A stretch of DNA of 45,616 bases from Aphanothece hegewaldii CCALA 016. GTDB taxonomy: Bacteria > Cyanobacteriota > Cyanobacteriia > Cyanobacteriales > Microcystaceae. The notes beneath the pieces were generated by a model, which was not told the origin of the DNA, did no database searches, and was given only the letters and a program-made list of their open reading frames with translations. The stretch covers positions 1 through 45,616 of the forward strand of contig NZ_PXOH01000034.1 in NCBI RefSeq assembly GCF_003007785.1. Direction: 5' to 3'. The translations under genes and the position numbers were made by a program. This document shows positions 15,342 through 23,329 of the stretch, one piece after another; position 1 is the first letter of the stretch, and the number at the start of each line of letters is the position of its first letter.

Positions 15342-16733
15342 ATGCAACCCGAAGCCACTCTTAACCAACTGAAAAACGTTCTCGATCATGGTCAACTTCC
15401 CTCTAGTTACGGAGTCTATTTTAAAAATACCTTAGTTGCCCTCTGTCATGCGTTAGAGGATCATGTATTACAAACTTGTTCCGTGATCAGCGAAGAAAAA
15501 CCATTATTACTCGTCACCTTCCAACAAGGTAAATGGTATTTACAAGAAGCCGATCGCTATTATGACATTGCTCAGTGTTCCTCGGAAGTTGCGATCGCTG
15601 CGGTAGCCGATAGCGGTTTTGCTACCCATAAAACAGGGCAACTCGATAATGTTTCCCTGATTCATCTCAATTTAGATGATAGCTTAGTCGAGGAATGGAA
15701 TTTAATTATCTTTGCGCCAAATTATGCAGCAATGGTATTGTGTCATGAACTATCCCCCGATGAATACCGCGCTGATGGCTATCCCCAAGTCGATACGGAA
15801 CGAAAATTTTATGGACTTTGGACGTTTGATCGGACTTTAGTTCAAACCGCAGCCCATATTTTAACCGAACGATATCGCCCTTATAATTCTAGTTTGGCCG
15901 ATCGTCTGTTAGAAAAGCAACAACAAATTAGTGAAATTACCAATACGACACCTGTCGATCTAACTGGTGTGGTTTCTCGTATTGTGACCTATCTCCAAAC
16001 CAGTCAACAACAGCTAATTACCATAAACCGTCAAAAAAGAGAATTAGTAGAGTTAGAAGGGCAAGCTTTAAAACTCAATCGTAATTTAGCCGCGAATAAA
16101 TTACAGGCCTTTTTAAGGATGGCACAAAAAATCGATGAACGGGATCACGATAACCCCATCGCATCGTTACAGGTTTCCGCATTAGCTGAAGTTTTAGGGC
16201 AAATTCTCGACTTACCCACCCTTAAACTGAGACGACTCCGTTTAGCAGGTTTATTGTACCGTATTGGGTTAGCAGAAGCACCCATCGAAGTCTTTACCCA
16301 TCGTGCCAGTCAGCTAGATGAAGCAAGTGCCGCATTTTGGCGCGATCGCTCGGTTTTTGGGGCGCAACTTCTGGCTACAATGCCCGAATTAGTACCCATC
16401 CAAAAAATCGTTCTACAACACCTAGAATACTGGGATGGTAGCGGTAAACCCAATGGTTTAAAAGGCGAGGGAATTAGCTTAGAAGCCCGTATTTTAGGGT
16501 TAGTCGCATATTTCCAAGAACAAACACAACCAAGAGGCGATCGCGCTGCCATGAGTCTTACAGAAGCCTTAGATAAATGTCTGGAATACAGTGGTATTCG
16601 CTTTGATCCCGCTTTGGTAGAATCATTAAGTACAGTGATTCGCTTAGTTGAAATTGGTTTAATGAAATTACCCGATCGTCCTAGTCAATTACCCACTGTT
16701 TGGTTAGAAGAAACGATTACTAATAAAAGTTAA
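15342..16733 (+). CDS. DICT-domain protein with degenerate HD-GYP output domain
   Basis: 463 residues. The N-terminal part (about 1-190) resembles the DICT sensory domain linked to cyanobacterial signalling proteins. A helical linker near 195-255 (QQLITINRQKRELVELEG) follows. The C-terminal part has the layout of HD-GYP phosphodiesterases: LRRLRLAGLLYRIGLAEAP where the HD pair should be, then LQHLEYWDGSGKPNGLKGEG, where GYP is replaced by GKP. The metal-binding His-Asp residues are missing, so c-di-GMP hydrolysis is unlikely and a binding or scaffold role is more plausible. Start ATG 15342 is the first after a 129-bp gap. Confidence 0.65.
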   Translation: MQPEATLNQLKNVLDHGQLPSSYGVYFKNTLVALCHALEDHVLQTCSVISEEKPLLLVTFQQGKWYLQEADRYYDIAQCSSEVAIAAVADSGFATHKTGQLDNVSLIHLNLDDSLVEEWNLIIFAPNYAAMVLCHELSPDEYRADGYPQVDTERKFYGLWTFDRTLVQTAAHILTERYRPYNSSLADRLLEKQQQISEITNTTPVDLTGVVSRIVTYLQTSQQQLITINRQKRELVELEGQALKLNRNLAANKLQAFLRMAQKIDERDHDNPIASLQVSALAEVLGQILDLPTLKLRRLRLAGLLYRIGLAEAPIEVFTHRASQLDEASAAFWRDRSVFGAQLLATMPELVPIQKIVLQHLEYWDGSGKPNGLKGEGISLEARILGLVAYFQEQTQPRGDRAAMSLTEALDKCLEYSGIRFDPALVESLSTVIRLVEIGLMKLPDRPSQLPTVWLEETITNKS

Positions 16734-16763
16734 ACGCCAATTTTTTTAAACCCCATTCGTTAT

Positions 16764-16787
16764 TGTAGGGGTTTGGTCTCCAAACCC
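16764..16787. repeat. Short GGGTTTGG-type hairpin repeat, copy 2
   Basis: TGTAG followed by the hairpin GGGTTTGG-TCT-CCAAACCC, an 8-bp perfect stem with a three-base loop. It lies between the DICT/HD gene and the pentapeptide gene, 31 bases after the former's stop. Confidence 0.7.
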
Positions 16788-16832
16788 TCATCTTTGTCAC
16801 AAATCATTCATTTTTAAAAACAACAAATTAAC

Positions 16833-17408
16833 ATGAATACCATTACTCAAATCGATTTAAACGCCATTATCCAAGGAGAAATTAAAAACCTAGCTGGCGT
16901 AAATTTAGAAGGATTAGATTTATCTCAAGCGAATTTAACGGGTGCTAATCTTTCGGGTGCAAACTTACAAAATACTATTTTAAGAGCAAATCTAAAAGGG
17001 GCTGATTTAACGGGTGCGAATTTAGTCGGTGCTGATTTGAGAAATGCTGATTTAAGAGGAGCAATACTATTAGATGTTAATGCTTATAACGCGAGTTTTG
17101 CAGGTGCGTTTTTAGCAGGAGCAATCTTAAGTCATTTAGATTTAACCGCCGTTGATTTTCGTGGTGCAGACTTGCGGGGAGTTAATTTAATTAGTGCTAT
17201 TTTAAACAGAACTGATTTTAGTAGTTCCAATCTTTCAGGTGCAGATTTATCGCAAGCAGATTTAGAAGAAGCTATTTTAAATGGTGCTGTTTTAAGAGGA
17301 ACAAATTTTACTCAAGCTAATTTATTATGTGTTCAAATAGAACAAGCTATACTGACAGGCGCAATTTTTGATGATTGTTGTTTAGAGGGAACGAATATTC
17401 AAAAATAG
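16833..17408 (+). CDS. Pentapeptide-repeat protein
   Basis: 191 residues composed almost entirely of A(D/N)LXX pentapeptide repeats from about residue 22 (NLEGLDLSQANLTGANLSGA) to the end. Such repeats fold into a right-handed quadrilateral beta-helix. Many cyanobacteria have dozens of these proteins, mostly without known function; some bind DNA gyrase by mimicking DNA. There is no signal peptide or membrane segment, so the protein is probably cytoplasmic. One irregular patch (VNAYNASFAGAFLAGAIL) is near the middle. The gene stands alone with a 315-bp AT-rich gap after it. Confidence 0.85.
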   Translation: MNTITQIDLNAIIQGEIKNLAGVNLEGLDLSQANLTGANLSGANLQNTILRANLKGADLTGANLVGADLRNADLRGAILLDVNAYNASFAGAFLAGAILSHLDLTAVDFRGADLRGVNLISAILNRTDFSSSNLSGADLSQADLEEAILNGAVLRGTNFTQANLLCVQIEQAILTGAIFDDCCLEGTNIQK

Positions 17409-17599
17409 TTAAATTTAATTTTAAAAAAATTAGCCTATTGATGCGATGAAGAACGTAACCCTAATTTGTTCCCAAATAAAATTTAGAGAGCAACCTTACT
17501 TTAGGATGATTGCTTTCTAAAAAATATTCTTACATTCGTGATTTGAATTTAAAGAGTTCAATTAAACTCAAAATAGAGTTTTATCCCCTTTAATACAAT

Positions 17600-17658
17600 T
17601 GTAGGGGATTGGTTGCCAAACCCTATACATATTTGGATTTGGAGACCAAATCCCTACA
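17600..17658. repeat. Short hairpin repeat, copy 3 (paired inverted units) in an AT-rich gap
   Basis: Two units face each other: TGTAG plus GGGATTGG-TTG-CCAAACCC (17600-17623, one mismatch) and GGATTTGG-AGA-CCAAATCC plus CTACA (about 17635-17658, perfect stem). The third stem pair of the second unit has changed from G-C to A-T on both sides. The rest of the 17409-17723 gap shows no gene, only AT-rich sequence. Confidence 0.7.
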
Positions 17659-17723
17659 GGTCATTTTTATCGGGTATTTATAGCGGATTCCATATCACAC
17701 TTTTATATAATTGTACAAAAACT

Positions 17724-20700
17724 TTAAGAAATTTGACGATCGCTGTTTTGAGTTGTTTTCTCTAAATAGCGTTGGAATAGCATATCTGATAAGTATTGAG
17801 CGAAAGTTTTATTATCATTGAACTGACGATAGAACTGGAAGTTAGACTCAATTAAATCCTGCATTAGATCATTGATGATAGTATTAAAGGTTAATCTCAC
17901 ATTTTCGGAACTGTTGACCTGAAGACTCGCTTTTAAGGCTTCATGTTGATCTAATTTTGTTTCTATTTGTTGAATAAATACTCGTTCATCTTCAGTAAAA
18001 TTAGTGCCGAATTGTTGGTTAAGCTGTTGTAGAATCTGGGATAGCGGTTCTAGTTCCTCGATAGGAAGTTGACTTATCCCTGCACTGACGATAGGGTCTA
18101 ATTCTCGGATACCCTGTGTTAGTGGTATTCTTCCTATATGGGTTGGTTGGATGCTGTATGTAAAAAATGCGATATTTTGCTGTACTTCAATGGGTAAACG
18201 TTGGCTGGATATCGGTAACTTACGCGCTAGATGACGGCTAAATTCGTAGAGTTTTTCTAATTCGCCATCAGGAATAGAAAGTAATTGGGAAATAAAACCA
18301 TAGAGACGCACAAAGTCTTTTAATTGGTTTCTAAATGTAAATTGTTCTTCTTCTGTTGTGGCTTGATAACGGTCAATGACGGGTACTAATATAGCGTGTA
18401 ATTGATCTTGTGTGGCTTTGGGGTCATAATAGATACGGGCAAAGTTGTCTACCTCCGTATCCGTATATAGCTCGAAGTTTTCTAACTGATACTGAATATC
18501 GTAGAGTAGATTAGGGTCTGTTTCTGTGGCGAGGGCAGTACGATCGTAATATACTTCAAATGCACTCTGTATTGTCCCAGCATCATTGGCAAAATCTAGA
18601 ACTATTGTACTGTTTTTATTCAAATAAGTACGGTTGAGACGAGATAGGGTTTGTACGGCGTTGACTCCTCCTAGCCGTTTGTCTACATACATCGCTACTA
18701 GCAAAGGTTGGTTAAACCCTGTTTGAAACTTATTGGCAACGATGAGGAATTTGTAGGGGTCTTGGTTAAAGGTTTCGGCTGTGGCGGTTTCAGGGATGCT
18801 TGTTTGGGCTGAGGCGGTATTCATGCCCGTTTCAGTAAAATCACTGCCACCATCTTTGACAGTATCCGTAAAAGCAACTAGAGATTGATAAGGGTAGCTA
18901 TTCTCTCTCAAATATTGGTCTAATGCGAGTTTGTAGCGGACGGCATGAAGCCTAGAAGGAGTGACTATCATGGCTTTGGCTTTTCCGTTGAGTTGATGGG
19001 CGACGGTATCCTTGAAGTGTTCGACGATGATAGCTACTTTCTTGTTAATGGTGTGTTGATGCAGTTCGACGAAATTTCTCAGTAAGCGAGTGGCTTGACT
19101 TCTATCGAAATGCGGGTCAGTTTCAGCCGTTTTAATCAGATTAAAATAGGTTTGATAGGTGGTGTAGTTTTGGAGTACGTCTAAAATAAATCCTTCTTCT
19201 ATTGCCTGACGCATGGAATAGAGACTAAAAGGGACATATTCTCCGTTGGGTTGTTTGATGCCAAATAATTCTAGGGTTTTCGCTTTGGGTGTTGCAGTGA
19301 AGGCGAAATAACTCAGGTTAAGTAAGTTGCCTCGTTTTCTCGCTTCTTCGGTGATGCGGTCTTCGAGGTCATTTTCGATATTTTCCTCTTCTTGGGCGGC
19401 AGCTTCTAAACTACTGACATTTAAGACGCTTTTAAGATATTTACTGCTTTCTCCAGACTGGGAGGAATGGGCTTCATCTATAATAACGGCGAAGTGTTGC
19501 CCTGAAAGTTGTTGAATTTGGTCTACGATGCGGGGGAACTTCTGGAGGGTGGTGACTATGATATTTTTGCCATTTTCTAAAGCTTCTTTGAGTTGGCGAG
19601 ATGTTTTATCGATGTTTTCGACTACTCCGTCTACTTGCTGAAATTGTTTGACGGTTCGCTGTAATTGGCGATCGAGTATTCTGCGATCGGTAATAATAAT
19701 GATAGAGTCGAAAATACGATTATCTTTGCTGTCGTGTAAGCAAGCGAGTTGATGAGATAGCCAAGCAATTGTATTACTTTTACCACTACCTGCGCTGTGT
19801 TGAATGAGATATTTTTGTCCAGAACCTTTAGCTTTAGCATCTTTTATCAATCTTCGGACGGTATCAAGTTGGTGATAGCGGGGAAACAGTAGGCTTTTGT
19901 TTCCTGTTTTGCGTCCTTGGTTATCTTCTTCGACAAGAGTGATAAAGTTCTGTACAAGGTCGAGGATGCTATTTTTATTCCAGATGTTTTCCCACAGATA
20001 AGCGGTACTGAAATATGACCTCACCCCTGACCCCTCTCCATCTAGACGAGGGGAAAATAGTTTAGGTGGATTTCCTGCGCCGTTGTTGTAACCTTGATTA
20101 AAGGGAAGAAATTCGGTTTTTGTCCCTTGTAGATGGGTTGTCATGTAGACTGTATCAGGGTCTACAGCAAAATGAGACAGACAGACACCGAAACTGAGTA
20201 CAGGTTCTCTGGGGTTGCGGGTGGTTCGGTATTGTGTGACGGCATTTTCTACGGTTTGTCCTTTAAAGGGGTTTTTGAGTTCGGCAGTAAAGATAGGGAT
20301 ACCATTGAGGAATAAACCTAAGTCGATGCTTTTGTCGGGAGTTTTCTCGCTGTAGTAGAATTGGCGGATGACACTGAAAAAATTCGCTTGATAGAGTTTT
20401 TGGGTTTCTTCATTCAGTCCACTAACAGGACAAAAATAAGCCAGTTGAAAGCGACAGCCATTCGTTTTGATACCGTTGCGGAGAACTTCTAATGTACCTT
20501 GTTTTTGGATGACATCGGCGAGACGTTTGAGAAGTTTTTGTTTAGCGTCGGTTCCGTATTGAGTTTGGAATTTTTGCCATTCTTTCGGTTGGGTAGCTAT
20601 AAGGAAATTGATAACATCATCTGGAATGAGGCAAAGGGTTTTATCATAGTTGTTTGAGGTGCTTTTGTGATAGCCATTAGCGAGTAGGTAAGTTTCTATT

Positions 20701-20735
20701 GCTTCTTCAAAGTTCTTTTCTGAGGTGTCTATCAT
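17724..20735 (-). CDS. hsdR: Type I restriction enzyme, R subunit
   Basis: 1003 residues, full length. The N-terminal nuclease domain has D138 and E152-x-K154 (IDLGLFLNGIPIFTAELKNP), the PD-(D/E)xK catalytic set. The superfamily 2 translocase has Walker A at about 316-321 (SAGSGKSN), DEAH at 420-423 (VIIDEAHSSQSGE) and a FAFTATPK motif III. HsdR associates with HsdM and HsdS, translocates DNA and cuts at a distance from unmodified sites. Residues 225-242 (KLFSPRLDGEGSGVRSYF) interrupt a normally short loop and are encoded by a dispersed repeat. It is the last gene of the island, over 1.3 kb from hsdS, with repeats and toxin-antitoxin debris between. Confidence 0.95.
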   Translation of the reverse strand: MIDTSEKNFEEAIETYLLANGYHKSTSNNYDKTLCLIPDDVINFLIATQPKEWQKFQTQYGTDAKQKLLKRLADVIQKQGTLEVLRNGIKTNGCRFQLAYFCPVSGLNEETQKLYQANFFSVIRQFYYSEKTPDKSIDLGLFLNGIPIFTAELKNPFKGQTVENAVTQYRTTRNPREPVLSFGVCLSHFAVDPDTVYMTTHLQGTKTEFLPFNQGYNNGAGNPPKLFSPRLDGEGSGVRSYFSTAYLWENIWNKNSILDLVQNFITLVEEDNQGRKTGNKSLLFPRYHQLDTVRRLIKDAKAKGSGQKYLIQHSAGSGKSNTIAWLSHQLACLHDSKDNRIFDSIIIITDRRILDRQLQRTVKQFQQVDGVVENIDKTSRQLKEALENGKNIIVTTLQKFPRIVDQIQQLSGQHFAVIIDEAHSSQSGESSKYLKSVLNVSSLEAAAQEEENIENDLEDRITEEARKRGNLLNLSYFAFTATPKAKTLELFGIKQPNGEYVPFSLYSMRQAIEEGFILDVLQNYTTYQTYFNLIKTAETDPHFDRSQATRLLRNFVELHQHTINKKVAIIVEHFKDTVAHQLNGKAKAMIVTPSRLHAVRYKLALDQYLRENSYPYQSLVAFTDTVKDGGSDFTETGMNTASAQTSIPETATAETFNQDPYKFLIVANKFQTGFNQPLLVAMYVDKRLGGVNAVQTLSRLNRTYLNKNSTIVLDFANDAGTIQSAFEVYYDRTALATETDPNLLYDIQYQLENFELYTDTEVDNFARIYYDPKATQDQLHAILVPVIDRYQATTEEEQFTFRNQLKDFVRLYGFISQLLSIPDGELEKLYEFSRHLARKLPISSQRLPIEVQQNIAFFTYSIQPTHIGRIPLTQGIRELDPIVSAGISQLPIEELEPLSQILQQLNQQFGTNFTEDERVFIQQIETKLDQHEALKASLQVNSSENVRLTFNTIINDLMQDLIESNFQFYRQFNDNKTFAQYLSDMLFQRYLEKTTQNSDRQIS
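20018..20057. repeat. REP-like repeat inserted in frame inside hsdR
   Basis: The stretch CCTCACCCCTGACCCCTCTC and the following bases to GAGGGGAA resemble a dispersed bacterial palindromic repeat that often encodes peptides like SPLxGEGxGVR. Here it is read on the minus strand as SPRLDGEGSGVR without breaking the frame. The stem CCCCTC/GAGGGG is retained. Confidence 0.55.
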
Positions 20736-20774
20736 TAAAATTATTTCTTTTGGAAAGTTTACTATCTTAGCATA

Positions 20775-21018
20775 GCCAGCCAGTAAATGAATTTACTGTC
20801 TCACAGCTAAAGTCCATTAAAATGGACTTAAATGTCCTAAAAGTTAGTCTGTTTACGAAAGTTAAAAAATTAATTCTATTATAATGATAGTCCAATAAAC
20901 TACCGTGAAATAAATTTTACTGCTCATAGCTAAAGTCGGTTTTAACCGACTCATTATCTGAATTTTAGTCCATTTTAATGGACTTCAGCTATCAGACAGG
21001 GATTTTAATCCTTGGCGT
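20775..21018. repeat. Multi-hairpin modular repeat, copy B
   Basis: Six palindromes in order: CAGTAAATGAATTTACTG (20782-20799), AGTCCATTAAAATGGACT (20812-20829), CCGTGAAATAAATTTTACTG (20903-20922, imperfect), AGTCGGTTTTAACCGACT (20934-20951), AGTCCATTTTAATGGACT (20967-20984) and CAGGGATTTTAATCCTTGG (20997-21015). The linker between the second and third shares long identity with copy C. The right end runs into the mini-antitoxin remnant. With the remnant, this accounts for most of the 453-bp gap between hsdR and the PIN fragment. Confidence 0.85.
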
Positions 21019-21081
21019 ATTAATTACTAATTCTAAAATTTGCTCGAAATTTACAGCAGTTTGGTCGGTGTTTGTATTCAT
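20992..21081 (-). pseudogene. Internally deleted antitoxin copy (29 codons)
   Basis: ATG 21081 opens MNTNTDQTAVNFEQILELV, nearly identical to the start of the orphan antitoxin at 21722-21982, then jumps to VINTPRIKIPV and stops. Roughly 57 codons present in the paralogue are missing, but the frame is kept. The DNA just upstream of the ATG also matches the paralogue. This is a duplicated, shrunken copy. Whether the 29-residue peptide is made is unknown. Confidence 0.7.
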
Positions 21082-21188
21082 GGTTAGAGTGTCCTTAATT
21101 AATACAATTATTAAGTTTAAATAGTTGTTATTCAAATAAAGTTCATAGTAAATTTATTTATTTCTATAATATTTCCCAATTAAAAATA

Positions 21189-21461
21189 TTAAGGAATTTT
21201 AACTTTAGCTGCAATCTCTTCACCTAATCGAGTAAAGTGATTAGCATTAAGTGTCAGTAAATAACTAATTTCTTCTTTCAAAACAATTTGAGCAATTAAA
21301 GCATCATAAATCCCACCACCAATTATATTTTTAGTTACCATACGTTGAATAACTTCATTATAATCGACAGCCGTAAGAGGAATAACCATAAATAATTGTA
21401 AATTTTGCTCTATTAACTGTTTCGCTATGGCAGGAAAAATAAGCGGTTTGAGAGGAAGCAT
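21189..21461 (-). pseudogene. PIN-domain toxin, C-terminal fragment
   Basis: 90 codons starting at an ATG that lies at the very end of repeat copy C (GCATAGCCAG). The remaining sequence has the second half of a PIN domain: IGGGIYDALIAQIVLKEEIS and LLTLNANHFTRLGEE. The N-terminal strand with the first catalytic aspartate, normally about 40 residues, is missing. The orphan antitoxin upstream was probably its partner, separated now by the repeat. As it lacks an acidic residue of the active site the product is probably inactive. Confidence 0.7.
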
Positions 21462-21744
21462 AGCCAGTGAATGAATTCACTGTCTCACAGCTAAAGTCCA
21501 TTTTAATGGACTTGAATGCCATAAAAGTTAGTCGGTTTATGAAAGTTAAAAAATCAATTCTGTTAGAATGTTAGTCCAATAAACTACCGTGAAATTAATT
21601 TCACGGCTCACAGCTAAAGTCGGCGGAGCTTACAAGCTGGGCGCGCAGGTCGCCCAGACAGCCCCTTGTTCAAACCGACTCCGAAGTCAGAGTTTTAGTC
21701 CATTTTAATGGACTTCAGCTATCAGACAGGGATTTTAATCTCTG
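21459..21744. repeat. Multi-hairpin modular repeat, copy C
   Basis: Palindromes: CAGTGAATGAATTCACTG (21465-21482), AGTCCATTTTAATGGACT (21495-21512), CCGTGAAATTAATTTCACGG (21587-21606), a split AGTCGG/CCGACT stem (21618-21680) with a GC-rich insert in its loop, AGTCCATTTTAATGGACT (21697-21714) and CAGGGATTTTAATCTCTG (21727-21744, one G-T pair). The left edge is the start of the PIN fragment; the right edge encodes the end of the orphan antitoxin. Confidence 0.85.
21624..21672. repeat. GC-rich hairpin element nested in the loop of repeat copy C
   Basis: About 49 GC-rich bases sit between the AGTCGG and CCGACT arms. They contain AGCT-TACA-AGCT and a perfect 7-bp hairpin CTGGGCG-CGCAGGT-CGCCCAG. 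In copies A and B the same loop is only six to eight bases of T and A. Composition differs sharply from the surroundings, so this looks like a second repeat type inserted into the first. Confidence 0.6.
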
Positions 21745-21982
21745 GCGTATTAATTACTTCAGAATTTTCTATAGATTCAGCTTCAAAGACTAAGACATTA
21801 TCTTGATAAAAAAGTAAGGGTTTATCTGTGTTTGTATTTTCGCTAGACTCTAATAAATTGTGACTAACTATTTCTTGTCCTAATTCTTGATGAAGTTGCA
21901 CTTTTTCTGAGTTAGAAAGTTTTTTAACTAATTTTAAAAACTGCTCGAAATTTAAAGCAGTTTGGTCAGTGTTTGTATTCAT
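21722..21982 (-). CDS. Orphan antitoxin-like protein
   Basis: 86 residues from ATG 21982 (MNTNTDQTALNFEQFLKLVK), the start shared with the mini-copy at 21081; a longer frame upstream is unlikely. The helical LSNSEKVQLHQELGQEIV and acidic tail are typical of small antitoxins of PIN toxins in cyanobacteria. The last codons (NTPEIKIPV) and the stop lie in the terminal hairpin of repeat copy C, so the native C-terminus may have been replaced. The matching toxin at 21189-21461 has lost its N-terminus. Function as an antitoxin is inferred. Confidence 0.6.
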   Translation of the reverse strand: MNTNTDQTALNFEQFLKLVKKLSNSEKVQLHQELGQEIVSHNLLESSENTNTDKPLLFYQDNVLVFEAESIENSEVINTPEIKIPV

Positions 21983-22054
21983 AGTTAGAGTGTTTCTAAT
22001 TAATAGCAAAAGTAAATTCAGCATTATGATAAATATCTCTAGCTGGCATTTTTA

Positions 22055-23329
22055 TTATATCTCCTCCCTAACATCAATTTTACCTGTTACGGCGGCAGAT
22101 ATTAAAGCGGTACGGTATTCTTTTAAGTATTCGATGCTGGTTTGTGTTTTGTTAATGAGTGTGTCTATTTTTTGGGTTTGGATGTCGAGGTATTCGGCGA
22201 TTTTTTGTTGTTCGGTGAGAGGAGGAATTACACTAACAAGATTTGATACATCGTCAACAGTTACAGCCTCATAAGTGCTGCCAGTACTTAAAAAACTTAA
22301 TCCTATTTTTATTACATTTAATAAATACCAAGCAAAATCTTTATTAATTAATGTTTCACAATTTTTAATAGCGCATAAACCTCGACCAATTCCATACTTT
22401 TGATTAGCTATATTTAAAGCTCCAACAGGCGCACGAACTGATAACAAAATATTACCTTTATTCGCATATTTATTAGCAGTAGAGCAATAAATTTTAGCTT
22501 GGGGATATTGCTCACCAAATTCTGCATTTCCTTGAAGAAACGGAACACCTTCTTCATAACTATAGTCATCAGAATTAGGAGATTGTCCCATAATAATATT
22601 AGAGATAAATTTTAATCTTTTAACCTCCCAATGTTCAGGAATCATCCCCAACCACTCAACCCCTGAATACTTCATCGGTACATCTGGGTTAAGACCTTTA
22701 GTAACTGCATGACTAATGATTGCTGTACGTTTTTCTTGCAGGAGTTCGATTAAATGTTGTTTTTTATTAATTAGATTGTCGATTTTTGCAGTTTCTTTGC
22801 CGAGAAATTGTGCGATTTTTTTTTGTTCGGTGAGGGATGGAATTACGCTAACAAGATTTGATACATCGTCAACAGTTACAGCCTCATAAGTGCTGCCAGT
22901 ACTTAAAAAACTTAATCCTATTTTTATTACATTTAATAAATACCAAGCAAAATCTTTATTAATTAATGTTTCACAATTTTTAATAGCGCATAAACCTCGA
23001 CCAATTCCATACTTTTGATTAGCTATATTTAAAGCTCCAACAGGCGCACGAACTGATAACAAAATATTACCTTTATTCGCATATTTATTAGCAGTAGAGC
23101 AATAAATTTTAGCTTGGGGATATTGCTCACCAAATTCTGCATTTCCTTGAAGAAACGGAACACCTTCTTCATAACTATAGTCATCAGAATTAGGAGATTG
23201 TCCCATAATAATATTAGAGATAAATTTTAATCTTTTAACCTCCCAATGTTCAGGAATCATCCCCAACCACTTAACCCCTGAATCTTTATATTTTGGGTAT
23301 TGTTTCCATTGCTTAAAATCATCCATCAT
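22055..23329 (-). CDS. hsdS: Type I restriction enzyme, specificity subunit with two identical recognition domains
   Basis: 424 residues from ATG 23329, chosen because GGAGG lies five bases upstream and the ATGA overlaps the preceding vapC stop. The layout is TRD1 (about 18-170), helical spacer (KIDNLINKKQHLIELLQEKR), TRD2 (about 221-375), helical spacer (KIDTLINKTQTSIEYLKEYR). HsdS selects the bipartite target for both methylation and cleavage. TRD1 and TRD2 are identical from WLGMIPEHWEVKRLKF to SNLVSVIP, differing only at flanking positions (VK/VE, PS/PP). The two spacers are clearly diverged, so only the recognition domains were homogenised. Confidence 0.93.
   Translation of the reverse strand: MMDDFKQWKQYPKYKDSGVKWLGMIPEHWEVKRLKFISNIIMGQSPNSDDYSYEEGVPFLQGNAEFGEQYPQAKIYCSTANKYANKGNILLSVRAPVGALNIANQKYGIGRGLCAIKNCETLINKDFAWYLLNVIKIGLSFLSTGSTYEAVTVDDVSNLVSVIPSLTEQKKIAQFLGKETAKIDNLINKKQHLIELLQEKRTAIISHAVTKGLNPDVPMKYSGVEWLGMIPEHWEVKRLKFISNIIMGQSPNSDDYSYEEGVPFLQGNAEFGEQYPQAKIYCSTANKYANKGNILLSVRAPVGALNIANQKYGIGRGLCAIKNCETLINKDFAWYLLNVIKIGLSFLSTGSTYEAVTVDDVSNLVSVIPPLTEQQKIAEYLDIQTQKIDTLINKTQTSIEYLKEYRTALISAAVTGKIDVREEI
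22224..23283. repeat. 445-bp direct repeat encoding the two hsdS recognition domains
   Basis: The unit at 22224-22668 recurs at 22839-23283, offset by 615 bp. Reading both copies side by side I find two differences: ACACTAAC versus ACGCTAAC near the left edge and ACTCAAC versus ACTTAAC near the right edge. Such near-identity implies very recent duplication or gene conversion, and the direct repeat could recombine to leave a half-sized HsdS. Confidence 0.95.

Noticed and set aside
20736..21721. The hairpin arrays were considered as a retron or diversity-generating element.
   Set aside because: No reverse transcriptase gene is present, and the same modules occur far away at 5494-5611.
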